The position numbers and the translations under genes are program-made. Shown piece after piece: positions 42,820 through 54,687 of a stretch of 64,000 bases of DNA; the first letter of the stretch is position 1, and every line of letters begins with the position of its first letter. The DNA comes from Sepiola atlantica (taxonomy: Eukaryota; Mollusca; Cephalopoda; Sepiida; Sepiolidae). The stretch spans positions 58,789,496 to 58,853,495 of the forward strand of contig OY744528.1 in NCBI GenBank assembly GCA_963556195.1, read 5' to 3'. The notes below the pieces were generated by a model, which did not search any database, was not told the DNA's origin, and saw nothing but the letters and a program-made list of their open reading frames with translations.

Positions 42820-43250
42820 AAATTTAGGCATGTGTATATGTTTATATATTTCTATGTACAGGATTCACTCCTAAAATAATAAATCGATCATTATGAATTT
42901 TGGAACAAAGCTGATAGGCGTAATGTGTCTTATATTTAGTTTATGCAAAGGATCAAAGAGAGTGGAAGCCCTTTGCAAAAATTCAGATACCTCCGATTTT
43001 TGTGAAATTTTAACAATAGGTATTAGACATCAATTAATAAATATTCTCCAAATTTCAGTTTCTTTAGAGTATTTTAAAGGCATTTTATGGAACATAATAT
43101 GGGCACAACCTCCCATTTGAAACTTCAAATATTTCAGATTTGTATTAAATTTGATCTATAAACCCCTTAAGTTTAAGCCTTAAATTTTAGACATATTCTA
43201 GAATCAAAATCATTTACTAGTTGGAATAAGAATTCTAGACATAGGGTTTC
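42820..43250 (+). repeat. Dispersed repeat family X, copy B
   Basis: Matches 1877-2335 in order and orientation (GATCATTATGAATTTTGGAA, TTTGTGAAATTTTAACAATA, ACAACCTCCCATTTGAAA). The 75-codon frame at 42893-43120 lies inside but is broken in copy A, so coding is unlikely. Confidence 0.85.
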
Positions 43251-43261
43251 GTTTTGTTTTT

Positions 43262-43719
43262 TATTATAGTTCACCCCAAACAAGGCAGGCCGCTACTGTA
43301 GACGTAAGGAGCTACTGAGAAAAAGGGTGAGAGTTTTTTTTTTGGGGGGGGGGGGTCAACCTAAATTGGGAGCTGTGAAGCGAGATGTCTGTTTACATTA
43401 GTTTTAAATTTCTGCATGTCAGTACCGTTAGGAAAACAGGGAGCAAGGAGAGAGTTCCAGGGTCCAGCAGTACAAGGAAATAAGCTTTTGGAGTAGAAAG
43501 CTCTTCTGCATCTGGGGACCTCCACAGTGAATGGATGGGATTTGGCAGACTGTCGGGTTGGTCTAGTGAATCTGCACCAGAGCAGCAAGTTCATTAGAGG
43601 ACAATCCTGTAAGTACTTGTAAAACAGGCACAAGGACGCAATGGCAATGGGACAGGGGCTGGAGCTTGGTGGATAGTGAGGGACCTATCAAGTTGGCAAC
43701 TCTTTTTTGGACATTGTCT
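43262..43719 (-). mobile_element. CR1/Jockey-like LINE copy L1b, 3' part
   Basis: Minus strand, same 3' end as L1a (14571). The open frame 43361-43633 carries KSHPFTVEVPRCRRAF and FPNGTDMQKFKTNVNRHLAS, the ORF2 C-terminus. A 10-bp G-run at about 43343 lies in the 3' UTR. The copy is split at 43720 by a solo LTR. Confidence 0.92.
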
Positions 43720-44190
43720 TGTAAGGAGATGATGAGAGGATGAAAGGGGTTATCCTTTTATCTTCTCATAAAGAAACGGAACAACGAAAAGTATTTCTGT
43801 AACTATAACAAAAAGGGGTTTTATTAACTGAAGGTTACCTATACCGTTTGGTATAGGTAGAAGAGAGTGGGACAGTGTCCGTCTGAGGAAGAGGAAGAAT
43901 ATAAGAGTTCTTAGGGCCGCCCGTGGACTTCTTCAGGTGAAGATGGTAGTAGTCGTCAAGTGGCGACGGCGACAGAGAGAACGTTTCTTCGTTCCTCGCT
44001 GGTGCTCTCTGCGATGTGTCAAAGCTGGTGCCAGGAGGTCGTCTGATCTTTTTCCTCAAACCCTAAGGGAACATAAGTAGTCCCTTAGGGAACTAACGAT
44101 ATTACTGTGTCCTGTGATTTGATTGGACAAGCCAGCTCACAGGGACAGTGATTACGCATTCAAAAGTAGTCTGTATTGGTGACTGCTACA
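43720..44190 (-). repeat. Solo LTR, 471 bp, inserted in LINE L1b
   Basis: Begins TGTAAGGAGATG and ends GACTGCTACA with 4-bp duplication GTCT at 43716-43719 and 44191-44194. Comparison with L1a, where ACATTGTCT runs straight into the next LINE segment, confirms the insertion. On the minus strand it has CCAAT near 44130 and AATAAAA near 43820, so LTR sense is minus. The 74-codon minus frame inside is not a known gene. Confidence 0.9.
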
Positions 44191-44633
44191 GTCTAAGAGT
44201 GAGAGACTAGTAGAAGATGCCCCAGTCCAGATGTGGCAACAATACTCCATGCATGGGTGGATGGTGGCTTTGTAGAGATATAGGATAATGTCAGGTGTGA
44301 GAAGTTTACTAGCACGGGAGAGAGAGCCCACCTTCTTTGCAGCAGCCCTGGCAATGTCTTAAATGTATTTATTCCAATTCATGTTATCTGTGAAAGTTAA
44401 GCCAAGGAGTTTGAATGAGGTTGGGTGTTATTTGCCATGACAATCAGTGGTTGAAGAGGTTTCTTGTAGTTATTGAAGGAAAGTAACTTTGTCTTTGCGG
44501 CATTAAAAGTTACCAACCAATTTATGACCCCAATCCACTACAGACTGGAGGTCATTTTCTAAGGATTCAACCATTGCCTCGGATTTGCCCACATGACGAG
44601 AGTAGAGCGTGGTGTCGTCAGCAAATATTCTTT
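44191..44633 (-). mobile_element. LINE copy L1b, 5' part
   Basis: Continues L1b upstream of the solo LTR with the same sequence as L1a 15010-15480, ending at GTCGTCAGCAAATATTC (44633), where similarity stops. That is the 5' truncation point. Confidence 0.9.
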
Positions 44634-45020
44634 GACACTTCGCGACTATTTAGTGTGGTGCTACCACATGTGTGTTTGAGAGTTTGTTTTCTTTTTGTGG
44701 GGGGGGGTAGAATATAATTATTATTTACTCACTAGGAGTTTTCAAACAGGTCATTATCAGTGGTGTTCCCTCAAGTCTGAGTGAGAATAAGTCTCTTCAG
44801 ATATCCAGCTTTTGGTAACCATTGCAAATCATTTTGCGTTATCACAACAGCCGTTTACCATTTATTGTTCGCTAGCAATGACCGTTAGTCTTCTCTGGAG
44901 TTTGAGTTACAATAAGCCTTCCCAAGGTTTCAGCACTCTCTGCACCTTTCTAATGGAGTCTTCCTCTTCGGTTCTTCCATCCCCCTTAATCCTTCACAAC
45001 CATTTTGTGTGGTACCAGAA

Positions 45021-45060
<40 letters not shown>

Positions 45061-45580
45061 CATGCTAAATGCACATATAAACTACTAAGATTTCAGTCTA
45101 ACATAAACATAGAAAACAAATGCACACAATCAGACACACACAAACACACATGAAATATACCTACAAAAACACGCCTGCATTCTCTAACACATACACAGGG
45201 ATGCAGTCACACACATTACAAGAAGCATGAACACACACGAGCAAAACACACACAAAGACATACCTATAAACATATATTGGAAAAAACACAAATGCACAAA
45301 CACACTCACAGAAAATGAAATAAATAAGAACACAAAAATAAACACACACACACAGAGAAGAAATGAATAGTCACAAGAACCCATAAAAATTAATTGATGA
45401 CTTCATAAAAAACCCTGCCAATCGTGTCTTTACTAGTAGAACAATCATAGGCTGAATCGGGTACACGCCCGGAATGCAATGCAATGAATATGGCAAATAA
45501 ATATTTAAAAATTTTAAACATTCGTGGCCTTCCATTTTTAAATATACATTTTTCTCTCATTGAATTCAAAATACTTTCTA
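44634..45580. other. No gene; (CA)n-rich
   Basis: (CA)n at 45025-45055 and a long diffuse CACA-rich region 45120-45360. Frames with Val/Cys/Phe-rich content on the minus strand are artefacts of it. A G-run lies near 44698. Confidence 0.6.
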
Positions 45581-45797
45581 CTCGCTCTCTCTCTCGCTCT
45601 CTCTCTTTCGCTCTCTCTTTCGCTCTCTCTTTCGCTCTCTCTCTTTCGCTTTCTCTTTTGCTCTCTCTCTTTCGCTCTCTCTCTCTCGCTCTCTCTCTTT
45701 CGCTCTCTCTTTCGCTCTCTCTTTCGCTCTCTCTCTTTCGCTTTCTCTTTTGCTCTCTCTCTTTCGCTCTCTCTTTCGCTCTCTCTTTCGCTCTCTC
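45581..45797. repeat. Pyrimidine minisatellite (CTCTCTCTTTCG)n
   Basis: Units of CTCTCTTTCG and CTCTCTCTTTCG alternate for about 215 bp. Two plus frames and one minus frame through it (Ser/Leu/Arg, Glu/Arg) are artefacts. Confidence 0.95.
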
Positions 45798-47261
45798 GCA
45801 AGCTTAAACGTCCCAGATCACTGACAGAGCCTCTTATAGAGATCCTTTGATGCATTTCGAAAAAGTTATTTCAAACTTATGTATGACAGACTGAAGAAAA
45901 TGATATTTAAACATGACAGACCAATGGACTGCCTGACCTACAGAAAGACCCTCTTATACTGATGCATGAAGCATCTAAAAACAAGAAAGCATTAATATTA
46001 CCTGATCCTTTTCTTCATATAACCGTTCAGTAATTCGAACATTATAGAATGCAAATGTCAGATCAAAATGTCAGCTGATAATTCTGGGTCGTTAACCAAC
46101 TTCACAGTGTTATTATATCAGATTGATATTCTTAGTTATTTCACTACACATTTGGTGGTCAAGATTTCACACTTGTGTCAAATCTGACCTATTCCACTTT
46201 CATAGGATTGTTTGCACCACAAAAGATTGAGAGCACCCAGACTACAAATAATTGTTAGTTCAATGTATAAAATAAATACTAATCAGTTTGATACTCACTG
46301 GGTGGCTTTGTATTATGGGCCTTATGCCAAATCTAAGCTAAGCTTTGAAAATATGATCTTATTTAACCACCTTCTGACATAGAATGAAACAGAAAGTGAA
46401 TTTATATGGCTTTAACTTTTCCATTCATACTTCTTTTATCTTTATGTCGGTGGCTTATCAAATTTGTCCTACTAAAACCAATTATCGATGATGTCTATAG
46501 TAACAATGTTCGAGAGAATGGAAGTGTTTACTCATCTATAATACCGTATAATTCAGTTTAGATTAGGATTCCATTCATCCTATATACAGTTACTTACCAT
46601 CACAAATACTCGGTCATTTTATAAAACGATCTGTCAATGGTTTTGATAAAAATTAAGAGTTAAATGTAGATATGTTTATCAGGTGAGCTGTGTTGTATTG
46701 TGCAGGGCGGGGGGGGGGGAGTCACTTTAGAAATCAAACCATGTGGTAAGAAAATAAAAAATAGAAAAAAAATTTTTTTTTTTCTATTTTTCATTTTCCT
46801 TCCATTACGTGTTCCTTTTTTATTCTATCCACCATTTTTACTCAATTTATTTCTCCACGTGCTGCCAATTTTTATTTTGTTACCAACCATACCTTCCTTC
46901 TTAATCACTACTCTTCCCACTCCTCCTCCTTCACCTCCTCTCACACCCATACTACTCTTCCCACTTCTTCTCCTCATCTCACATATCTACTACACTCAGC
47001 ACCTATAGCCTCCTTCCTCTCACTACCGTTTCGCCTTCCCTCTCCCTGTTTTTTTTCTCATATTGTATAAAAATGTTGAGTTTTGTTTTCAATAAAGCGA
47101 CATCACCAAACGAATATGGTCGAATCCTTTAACCGAAATATCTTCGTTCTGCTCTAATGATGCGTTTATGTCCTTATTTTCACTAGCATGTTAACTTGTT
47201 TGTTTACATTTCGATAACCAATTTTACATTTTGTCTGAAATTTTTATTTCATATGTACTCC

Positions 47262-47266
<5 letters not shown>
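45798..47266. other. No gene recognised
   Basis: AT-rich sequence, a G-run at 46709-46718, then a pyrimidine-rich tract 46760-47010 that opens a 102-codon frame of Phe/Leu/Pro without motifs. AATAAA occurs near 47092 but no transcript is supported. Confidence 0.5.

Positions 47267-47321
<55 letters not shown>
47267..47321. repeat. (TA)n microsatellite
   Basis: Pure TA repeat of about 55 bp. Confidence 0.98.
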
Positions 47322-47324
<3 letters not shown>

Positions 47325-47754
47325 CTCATTCAGGGCATGCAATACTTAACACATTTATGATACTTATTGCATTCAATACGATGATTTGAATATATTATTA
47401 TTTTATGCATCGCTGATGTGGGATAGCATGTTCATACCTTTTCCAGTGATATTAGTGTGTAAATGATTACAATTTATCTGATATATTATCTTACTGTTAA
47501 ATCATATTGAAACACCCATTCTCATTGGATTAAAAACGTTGAGCCTACTTAATACTTATATAGGTGACTGAAAAATACCAGTTGCCGTAAGCAAACACTC
47601 AATGCAGGAAATATTAGAACCATTTTATTTTCGGATAAACAAAGCGACAGACAAACTTCCTGTCAAAGTAGTAGTTTTTGGTAGTCTATGCCATTTAATT
47701 CTATAAAAGTTGGTCATAATTACTAGTCCTAAGAGAATTTTGAATTGAAAAGGA

Positions 47755-48231
47755 GTGTTATATAGTACCTAATGAGCACTATGTTATATAGTTTAATGAT
47801 TACTATGTTATAAAGTTACAAATGAGAACTATGTTATTGTTGTGAAGTTGTCCCACAGTAAATAATAAATAAAGGAAGTCAAGTCGAGGGTTGGTTTAAC
47901 AAGTGTATTAACAAAGTAAGAAAGTGACTAGCTCTTGGCTAGACAGTTACAAGGTGGTGCTTTGTCTTTTGGTGACTCGCACTATTTATAGTGACAACTG
48001 GTGTAGTTTCTCCTGTGTAAGAACGGCCGGTGTAACAGTTATACAGTTCCTAATGAGTACTATGTTATATAGTCCCTAATGATTGCTATGTTATACAGTC
48101 TCTAATAAGTACTATGTTATACAGTCCCTATTGAATAATATCTTATACAGTCATAAATAGGTACTATGTTATACAGTCCCTATTGAATAATATCTTATAC
48201 AGTCAATAACGAGTACTATGTTATATTGAAG
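47755..48231. repeat. 26-bp minisatellite, interrupted by a solo LTR
   Basis: Three units before 47838 and about eight after 48037 of GTTATACAGTCCCTAATGAG plus TACTAT. The two halves join in register once the 200-bp insertion is removed. Confidence 0.92.
47838..48037 (-). repeat. Small solo LTR (200 bp) in the 26-bp minisatellite
   Basis: Begins TGTTGTGAAGTTG and ends GGTGTAACA, with TSD GTTAT at 47833-47837 and 48038-48042. On the minus strand CTATAAATAG lies near its start and TTTATT-rich sequence near its end. Orientation is inferred from that TATA box only. No internal retroelement region is present. Confidence 0.82.
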
Positions 48232-48600
48232 GCCAGAGGTGAAAATGTTCTCTTGATCCTTTTTGGAAGAGTAGTTATTCTTGATGAATGAGACAATAGC
48301 AAATTTAATGTAACTAAATGGATCTCTAATTCCTTAACTATGAGCAGCCTCTGGTCTATTTTGCATAAAAAAGATGAGGGATCTTAGCGTCTCCTAGTTT
48401 GCAGGACCTTACATAACGTATGGCTTAATGGAAGTCTTCTTTTAGAATGGTGTTCATCTCTGCCGTCATGTTTCACATTATTTCTTCCCTAGTCTCAAAA
48501 CGGGAACCTTTCAGTGGCATCTTCAATTTTCAAAACAATCAGAAGTCGCAAGGAGATATGTCTGGAAAGTAGGAAGGTTGGCGAACGACTGTAATTCTAT
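48232..48600 (-). pseudogene. mariner transposase C-terminus remnant
   Basis: The minus strand reads ITVVRQPSYFPDISPCDF, then KLKMPLKGSRFETREEIM and TAEMNTILKEDFH. This is the last catalytic block of mariner transposases ('HPPYSPDLAPCDFFLFP-LK') with its final Asp (CDF) kept but several stops following. The N-terminal two thirds and the left TIR are missing. Confidence 0.8.
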
Positions 48601-49245
48601 GTTTGAATCACTCCTACGATCACTTCCACTCCCACCATCTAATCTAGCCTATAATTTATATTTGCAATGTTTCCCAAATGTTCCTCCCATTTTGAATTTA
48701 AAATCCAACATCAATTGACACATCCAATAATAATTTTGAATTGGGCCTAAAAATCGAGGATTATATGTGACCTTAAAATCCAATTTTTTGGAGCCTTCAA
48801 GATTGGTGAAACTCATAGAATATCATTCGACTTATTTGTTTGAACTGTTTAAACATTTTGAATCATTTGAATTTGATACAACATTCTGTCCATAATTCGA
48901 GGCATGTTTGATCTTTTTCAGGACTTAAATCGAAACATTTTCCCTTTTAATATTTTTCAAAATTCTTCACTTTTGCATTTTCAAAATATTCACCTCTAAT
49001 AATTAATTCATATTCAGTTATTATTAGTCAGACCTTCTGACGATAAGAGCGTTATCTTTGAATAGCTATGGTTTAAAGATCTTTTTGTATATGTATTCCT
49101 TGTTTGAACACTTGATGAATTAATAAATTAGTAAATTATACAAATTTCATCACTTCATCATCCATATATAAATGCTCTATCCACTATATTGAGCTTCACC
49201 GTATCTCAATAGGATCTAATATAATTCTTGATCTTTGTATTATCC

Positions 49246-49249
<4 letters not shown>
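48601..49249. other. No gene recognised
   Basis: AT-rich sequence between the mariner piece and a (TA)n run. Confidence 0.5.

Positions 49250-49291
<42 letters not shown>
49250..49291. repeat. (TA)n microsatellite
   Basis: TA repeat of about 42 bp. Confidence 0.97.
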
Positions 49292-49294
<3 letters not shown>

Positions 49295-49369
49295 AACATT
49301 GTTAAAAATAACAGAATTCGTCTGTTTAATTATACCTTTTTTATTTTTTTCTAATGATCATTTTTTTTA

Positions 49370-49690
49370 TTAAAATTAAAAAAATTAATAAATGTCCCAT
49401 AGGTATCACGAACGTTTTCGATTCTTCGTCGAATCATCCTTAGGTGTCAAAAGCAAATGAACAAAAGAGCTGGAGAAAGAAGAGAATTTTTCAAAGGACT
49501 GTGGAGAAACGTGCAGAGAACGTTTTCACATTGTTCCAGGAAAGACGTTGACTATTTAAATATTGGAAACTATCAACATAAAAACACAACAACCTACAAT
49601 TAATAACATCACATATAACACAAGTGGCAACATTTTAAGATGCTTAATGTAATATGATTTTATTTTGTGATGCCACTACGGCGTCACTGA
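49370..49690 (-). mobile_element. Possible Penelope-like element 3' region
   Basis: On the minus strand AGGATGATTCGACGAAGAAT is followed by CGAAAACGTTCGTGATACC, the type of 'GA-GA----CGAAA-CGT' motif often seen in 3' non-coding parts of Penelope-like elements. No coding sequence survives. Assignment is by motif resemblance only. Confidence 0.35.
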
Positions 49691-49739
49691 ATTTAAATTG
49701 TCAACATCTTTCCTGGTCGCACAAATAAACCACTGTAGC

Positions 49740-49740
<1 letters not shown>

Positions 49741-49808
<68 letters not shown>

Positions 49809-50048
49809 TACTTATACTACTATTACTATTATTATTCTTTTTCTTATTATTATTATTATTACTGCTGTTATTATTGCTATTACTATTATTATTATTACTA
49901 CTACTGTTATTACTATTATTATTATTACTTTAACCATTACTATTATTATTATTACTATTGATATTATTATTATCCCTATTATTACTATTATTACTATTTT
50001 TATTATTGCTATAGGGATTAGTATTACTATTTTTATTAGCATTATTTC

Positions 50049-50090
<42 letters not shown>

Positions 50091-50245
50091 CATTATTATT
50101 ACAATTATTACTATTACTGGTAAAAGTATTATTATTATTATTGTTGTTATTATTACCATTATTATTACTATTATCACCATTATTACTATGATTATTATTA
50201 CTATCATTATTACTATCACTACTATTTTTATTATTACTATCTATA
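49741..50245. repeat. Long (ATT)n array
   Basis: About 500 bp of ATT repeats with point interruptions (ACT, GTT, CTT). It opens long Tyr, Ile and Asn homopolymer frames on both strands that are artefacts. The LINE remnant at 50250 abuts it. Confidence 0.97.
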
Positions 50246-50249
50246 TACA

Positions 50250-52150
50250 ATGGAGTTTATGTATCTTTAATTTGCACTGCCAATGGTCTTCCACCACAGT
50301 GAAGGACTGATACATGTATACCATCTCCACCAGGTGCTCCGCATCTCAACTGCCCTATAGTCTCCTCCACTCCATTGGAGGAAGGAACACAATCTATTTC
50401 GCCAACGATAGCCCTCTGAGAAAAGCTATCACATCAGTACTAACTATCGAACAGATCAGTATAATGCTCCATCCATCTATCAAGTAGCTTGCTTGGATCC
50501 CTAATTAACTCTGTGCCATCCTTGGATTTTAATGGGGTTACACTAGAATGGCTAGGACCATAGACTTAATCAGCTCATACATTGCTTTACTGTCCTTAAC
50601 ATCAGTGGCATGTTGAATATCACAAGCCTTCTGTAGCCACTTCATTCGTGTAAGTACTTTCTGCAATTCTAATTTAATAGTGAAGTATGACTGTCCCACA
50701 GATTCACATCCTGAAATGATAAGCCGCTATCAATCTGCCTTTGATGAAGTTCATGCTTTTTCTGTAGCAGTTGAGCAATGTGAGCATTATTGATGCTTTC
50801 TCTTCGTTAGCCCAAGAACATCTACTGTTGTTTCATAAACACAAACCTATTCTGTAGATCGAGAACAATTTTTGTATCCATCAGCTTCACAACATTTATT
50901 CTACGAGGACACTTGATGTTGCCGAATTGCCTCTTCGGCCTAATTACGAACCTCATGTCAGCACACACCAGACGATGATCTGTTAAGCACTCAGCATTCC
51001 TTTTGACTCGAACTTTGCAGACGTCCTTTAGATCGCATCTACGGGTGATGACATAATCGATCAAATGCCATTGCTTGGATCATGGATGCATCCATGTATT
51101 CTTATACTTTGGTTTCAGGTGGATACACGTATTAGTTATCACTAAATCCAGCTCTGAACACATTTACAGTAAACTCAATCTGCTCTTATTTATACTTTCC
51201 ACTCCATAATGTCAAAGTAAATGACATGTTTGATATACCTTACCAACCCTCATATAGAAATCCCCCAGCAGGACAATTATATTGTCTCGTGGAGCAGTCA
51301 GCATAACTCTTTTAAGATCTCTATAAAAGGATCCTACTAGCTGTCCAATGTTGGAGCATAAACAGGAATAAGAGTTGCAGACCATTTAGACAATAATGAA
51401 GATTCTCGAGTTTAGAAACAACCCATTTCTTAAGAGTAAATCCTACGCCATGGTCGTGTAAACAACAGCCTTCCCGTTTCTCGATCCAGTAAAACACATA
51501 TTCAGAGCCCTCCTCTACACGACTACCCCCCACCAACAATCTTGTCTCTGACAAGGCTGCTATATCAATGTTGAAACATAACAGTTCTTGTCCAAGAAAT
51601 GCTGTTCGCCTCTCCAGCCGGTCAAAACCATAACGATCAAGTAAGGTTCTTGACGTTCCAACAAGCCATTTTCAAATTAAATTTCGTATTACTCATTACA
51701 TTCATCCCACTAAGCTAGACACTTAGTTGGTATCTACACATAGATCACATACACCAAAAGTACCAGCACAGTAACAGGATTATAGTGATCAATGCTTGTG
51801 CGACACAACGACCACTCTCTGAGTATCGGCGACTATGAACCCGGTGACAGACAAACATCCTATGACCAGTAGTCACTTAAACCACAGGTGTTAAATCAGA
51901 GTTTCCCTTCTCCTAGATGCCTGCCTTAACAAAAGCTAAAGTGGACATCTCTCCTCGTAGTATTGCCATATACCCATGGCTGGAACTAAGGATGTTTGTC
52001 ACCAGAGAATAATCCACATGCCGGTGGATCATGCATATCTCAGCTGACAAGGCCGAAGCTCCTCTGGAGATTTCTGTAAGGGTTGCCTCACCCTTAGCTT
52101 TTCTGGTAAAAACCTTAGCTTACAAGGCAGTGGGATCCAGTTTTACAGCA
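50250..52150 (-). mobile_element. RTE-like LINE remnant: endonuclease and start of RT
   Basis: The minus strand covers, from 52150 down, a 5' region, an apurinic-type endonuclease and the endonuclease-RT junction. Pieces: RRTAFLGQELLCFNIDIAAL, SETRLLVGGSRVEEGSEYVF, HDHGVGFTLKKWVVSKLENL, HLIDYV-type IDYVITRRCDLKDVCKVRV, DHRLVCADMRF, then SGKAPG-like and IVGEID-like segments near 50350-50400. The E of SETR and the DHR near the C-terminus are endonuclease active-site motifs. Many stops lie between. The RT is lost at the (ATT)n array. Confidence 0.85.
50822..51064 (-). pseudogene. LINE endonuclease C-terminal segment
   Basis: Open piece of 80 codons with IDYVITRRCDLKDVCKVRVK, LTDHRLVCADM and PKRQFGNIKCPRRINV. 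The DHR-type catalytic site of the exonuclease-endonuclease-phosphatase fold is visible. Similar proteins in animal genomes are often labelled craniofacial development protein 2-like, and in fact derive from RTE-type LINEs. Confidence 0.85.
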
Positions 52151-52170
52151 CTGAGCACTCGCCGTGTGTA

Positions 52171-52173
<3 letters not shown>

Positions 52174-52209
<36 letters not shown>
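52174..52209. repeat. (TA)n microsatellite at the LINE 5' edge
   Basis: GTGTGTGTA leads into pure TA for about 35 bp, between the LINE remnant and the palindrome at 52261. Confidence 0.97.
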
Positions 52210-52211
<2 letters not shown>

Positions 52212-52260
52212 GGTAAGGTACACGATAATTCATGAAAATGAAATGTCGTGATGGACAAAA

Positions 52261-52410
52261 TGTATGAAAAAATGACAAACGGAAAACAAGTTAAAGTGCA
52301 GGAGAAAAACAAAAACAAGAGATTTTTTTTTAGAAACCGGTCAAAAAATCTCTTGTTTTTGTTTTTCTCCTGCACTTTAACTTGTTTTCTGTTTGTCATT
52401 TTTTCACACA
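52261..52410. repeat. Palindrome with 68-bp arms at 97 percent
   Basis: Arms 52261-52328 and 52343-52410 are inverted copies differing at two positions, with a 14-nt loop (TTTAGAAACCGGTC). The arms include AAGTTAAAGTGCAGGAGAAA. It would fold into a very stable hairpin RNA. No target duplication or frame. Confidence 0.97.
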
Positions 52411-52509
52411 CATTGCATAATCCTATTTATTTCAAGAAACGAGTTTGAAGCAAACCTTAATAAAAATCAAAGGGAAACTTATTTTTATTTACTTAAAAAA
52501 AAAAGTTTT

Positions 52510-52745
52510 ATGATATATATATATATATATACATATGAATATATATATATAAATATATGTATATATGAATATATATATATATGAATATGTATATATATGA
52601 ATATATATAGTAATATATATATATATATATATGAATATATATATATGAATATGTATATATATGAATATATATAGTAATATATATATATATGAATATATAT
52701 AGTAATATATACATATATGAATATATATAGTAATATATATATATA

Positions 52746-52779
<34 letters not shown>

Positions 52780-52795
52780 TATATATATATAGATA

Positions 52796-52829
<34 letters not shown>

Positions 52830-52932
52830 TATATATATATATATATATATATGAATATATATATATATATATATATATATGAATATATATATATATATAT
52901 ATATATATGAATATATATATATATATATATAT
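52510..52932. repeat. TA-rich minisatellite (TATATGAATATATATA)n
   Basis: About 420 bp of TA interspersed with GAAT and AGTAATA units. Minus frames of 149-169 codons made of Ile/Tyr/His are artefacts. Confidence 0.97.
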
Positions 52933-53022
52933 AAGTTAGGCATGAGTATATGTTCACACACTCCCATATACACCATCACTCCCTCACCAACCAACCGACA
53001 GTTATGAATTCTGGAACGTGAA

Positions 53023-53063
<41 letters not shown>

Positions 53064-53418
53064 ATAAATATATATATTTCATGATTTTCTTTAAGGTACA
53101 GAATTTTATGAGGGCAATTATGAAGGGAAGACATGTTTTATCTTTTATGATTAAAATATACGAGAGAAAAATAATATGCCAGCCTACCGGTTTCGCCCAC
53201 ACTTAACAAAAGTTGTATCGTGGATTTTAATAGGGGAGAATGTAGAGAAAAAAAAAAAACAAGAAAAGTATATATTTAAGATAAAGAGAGCGTTATGTTA
53301 TTTACAATGGGGATGTGTCTTAGAGACTAATCACATTTAACCCCAATAGACATTCCCTCTGTAAACAGAGGGAGGATCGTTTGAGACGTACATGGATAGT
53401 CTCCAAAATTTTAAGTTG

Positions 53419-53449
<31 letters not shown>
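52933..53449. other. No gene; two (TA)n runs
   Basis: (TA)n at 53025-53057 and at 53419-53449. A leader GTTATGAATTCTGGAACGTG near 53002 resembles the start of repeat family X. TACCGGTTTCGCCCACACTT near 53185 may be another decayed transposon end. Confidence 0.55.
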
Positions 53450-53453
<4 letters not shown>

Positions 53454-54680
53454 GATTTGCTAAAATCCGAACTAACTTTAACTTTGCATAAAATTTAAAC
53501 TATATTCAATATATTGTGTATTTTTCTTGTTTCAGGTTTGTATGAAAACAAGCTGTTAAATTGAGAACAAATTAAGCTAAATGTCCAGTAAACTCGAGCG
53601 CCATACTGCAATTATTGTGGCCCTAGTTGTGACCGCATGCCCAAAGAGATTGTTTAGTTTTGTCATTTCCAAAAATCGACCGTGTACGACATTGTGAAGA
53701 CTTGTTGAGGCCGGCGTGAGTCCCTGACTCCTCAGAGAAAAACACATGACAAAGACGAGGTTCGCAAGAGGAACAAGGACTTCCTGGAGAAACTTCAGGT
53801 CCTTATCAATGCAGACCCTAACTCGTCCATGCAGACATTAGCGACAAGGAGGAATGTGCATAAAGCTTTCATGCCATCCATGAGGATCTCTGGTACAACA
53901 GCTATGGTCTTAAGTTGAAGCAGATGCTCTCAGAGTCCATGAAAATTAAGAGAATTGAGAGATGTGAGCTGCTCATCATTTTCTTTAAGCACAGAGCTGC
54001 TGGACACATCCGCTTCTTTTCTGACGAGAAGATCTTCTGTGTTGATGCAAAAACCAATTGTTAGAATGATAGATGGATTTGTATGCACCCATATAATGTT
54101 TCTGTGATTGGCAAACCCACGTTTTCTGCCGGACTCTATGTTTTTGTGGTGATCTTCAGTGAAGAGGATGGCATGCCTCCCGACTTCTTTGACAAAGGTC
54201 AGACTGTGACGAAGGAGGTTTACTTAGATGTCATGAAGAATATTGTGAATACATGGATTGTTCAGGTAGCTGCAGTGGAGCGATAGATCTTCCAACACAA
54301 CAGGGCTCCTGCCTATATGTCGAATTTAGTCCAGGCTTGGTGTGATGAGAATCTGGGCATGTTCTGGTCAAATAAGTTCAATCCCACTAGCAGTCCAGCC
54401 TTGACTCCTTCTGACTATTACCTATGGGGCATACTTGAAAGACAATCTAACAAACATGCACACAATATGTTGACTCTTTGAGGACTGCCATCATCAAGGT
54501 CATGGTCAACTTGTCTTGCCAAACACCTGTAGAAGGTTTCGGTCTCGTGTGGAGGCTGTGATTGAAGGTGAAGGAGGTTAGATTGAATAATATGGACGAG
54601 GAGAGATTAGACAACAATGTTATAAAGCAATTTCTCATGTAAATACTTTTCCTTCTGAATAAACACAATTTCTCACCTGC
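53450..54680 (+). pseudogene. mariner transposase pseudogene
   Basis: The left end GGGTGATTTGCTAAAATCCG directly follows (TA)n, consistent with TA-target insertion. The transposase reads in broken frames: RIERCELLIIFFKHRAAGHI, RFFSDEKIFCVDAKTNC (first catalytic Asp in SDEK), an open piece 54083-54286 with YVFVVIFSEEDGMPPDFFDK and GQTVTKEVYLDVMKNIVNTW, then FQHNRAPAY (second Asp, usually QQD-APAH, is Asn), and LTPSDYYLWG with the third Asp. Stops and the Asp to Asn change make it inactive. The right TIR is unclear; CACAATTTCTCACCT near 54665 is the best candidate. Confidence 0.88.
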
Positions 54681-54687
54681 TACGTTA

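Noticed and set aside
45538..45855. Ser/Leu and Arg/Glu-rich frames
   Set aside because: Translation of the CTCTCTTTCG minisatellite on both strands.
49698..50250. Poly-Tyr, poly-Ile and poly-Asn frames
   Set aside because: They are products of the (ATT)n array read in different frames.
52485..52994. 149-169-codon Ile/Tyr frames
   Set aside because: Translation of the TA-rich minisatellite, no coding evidence.
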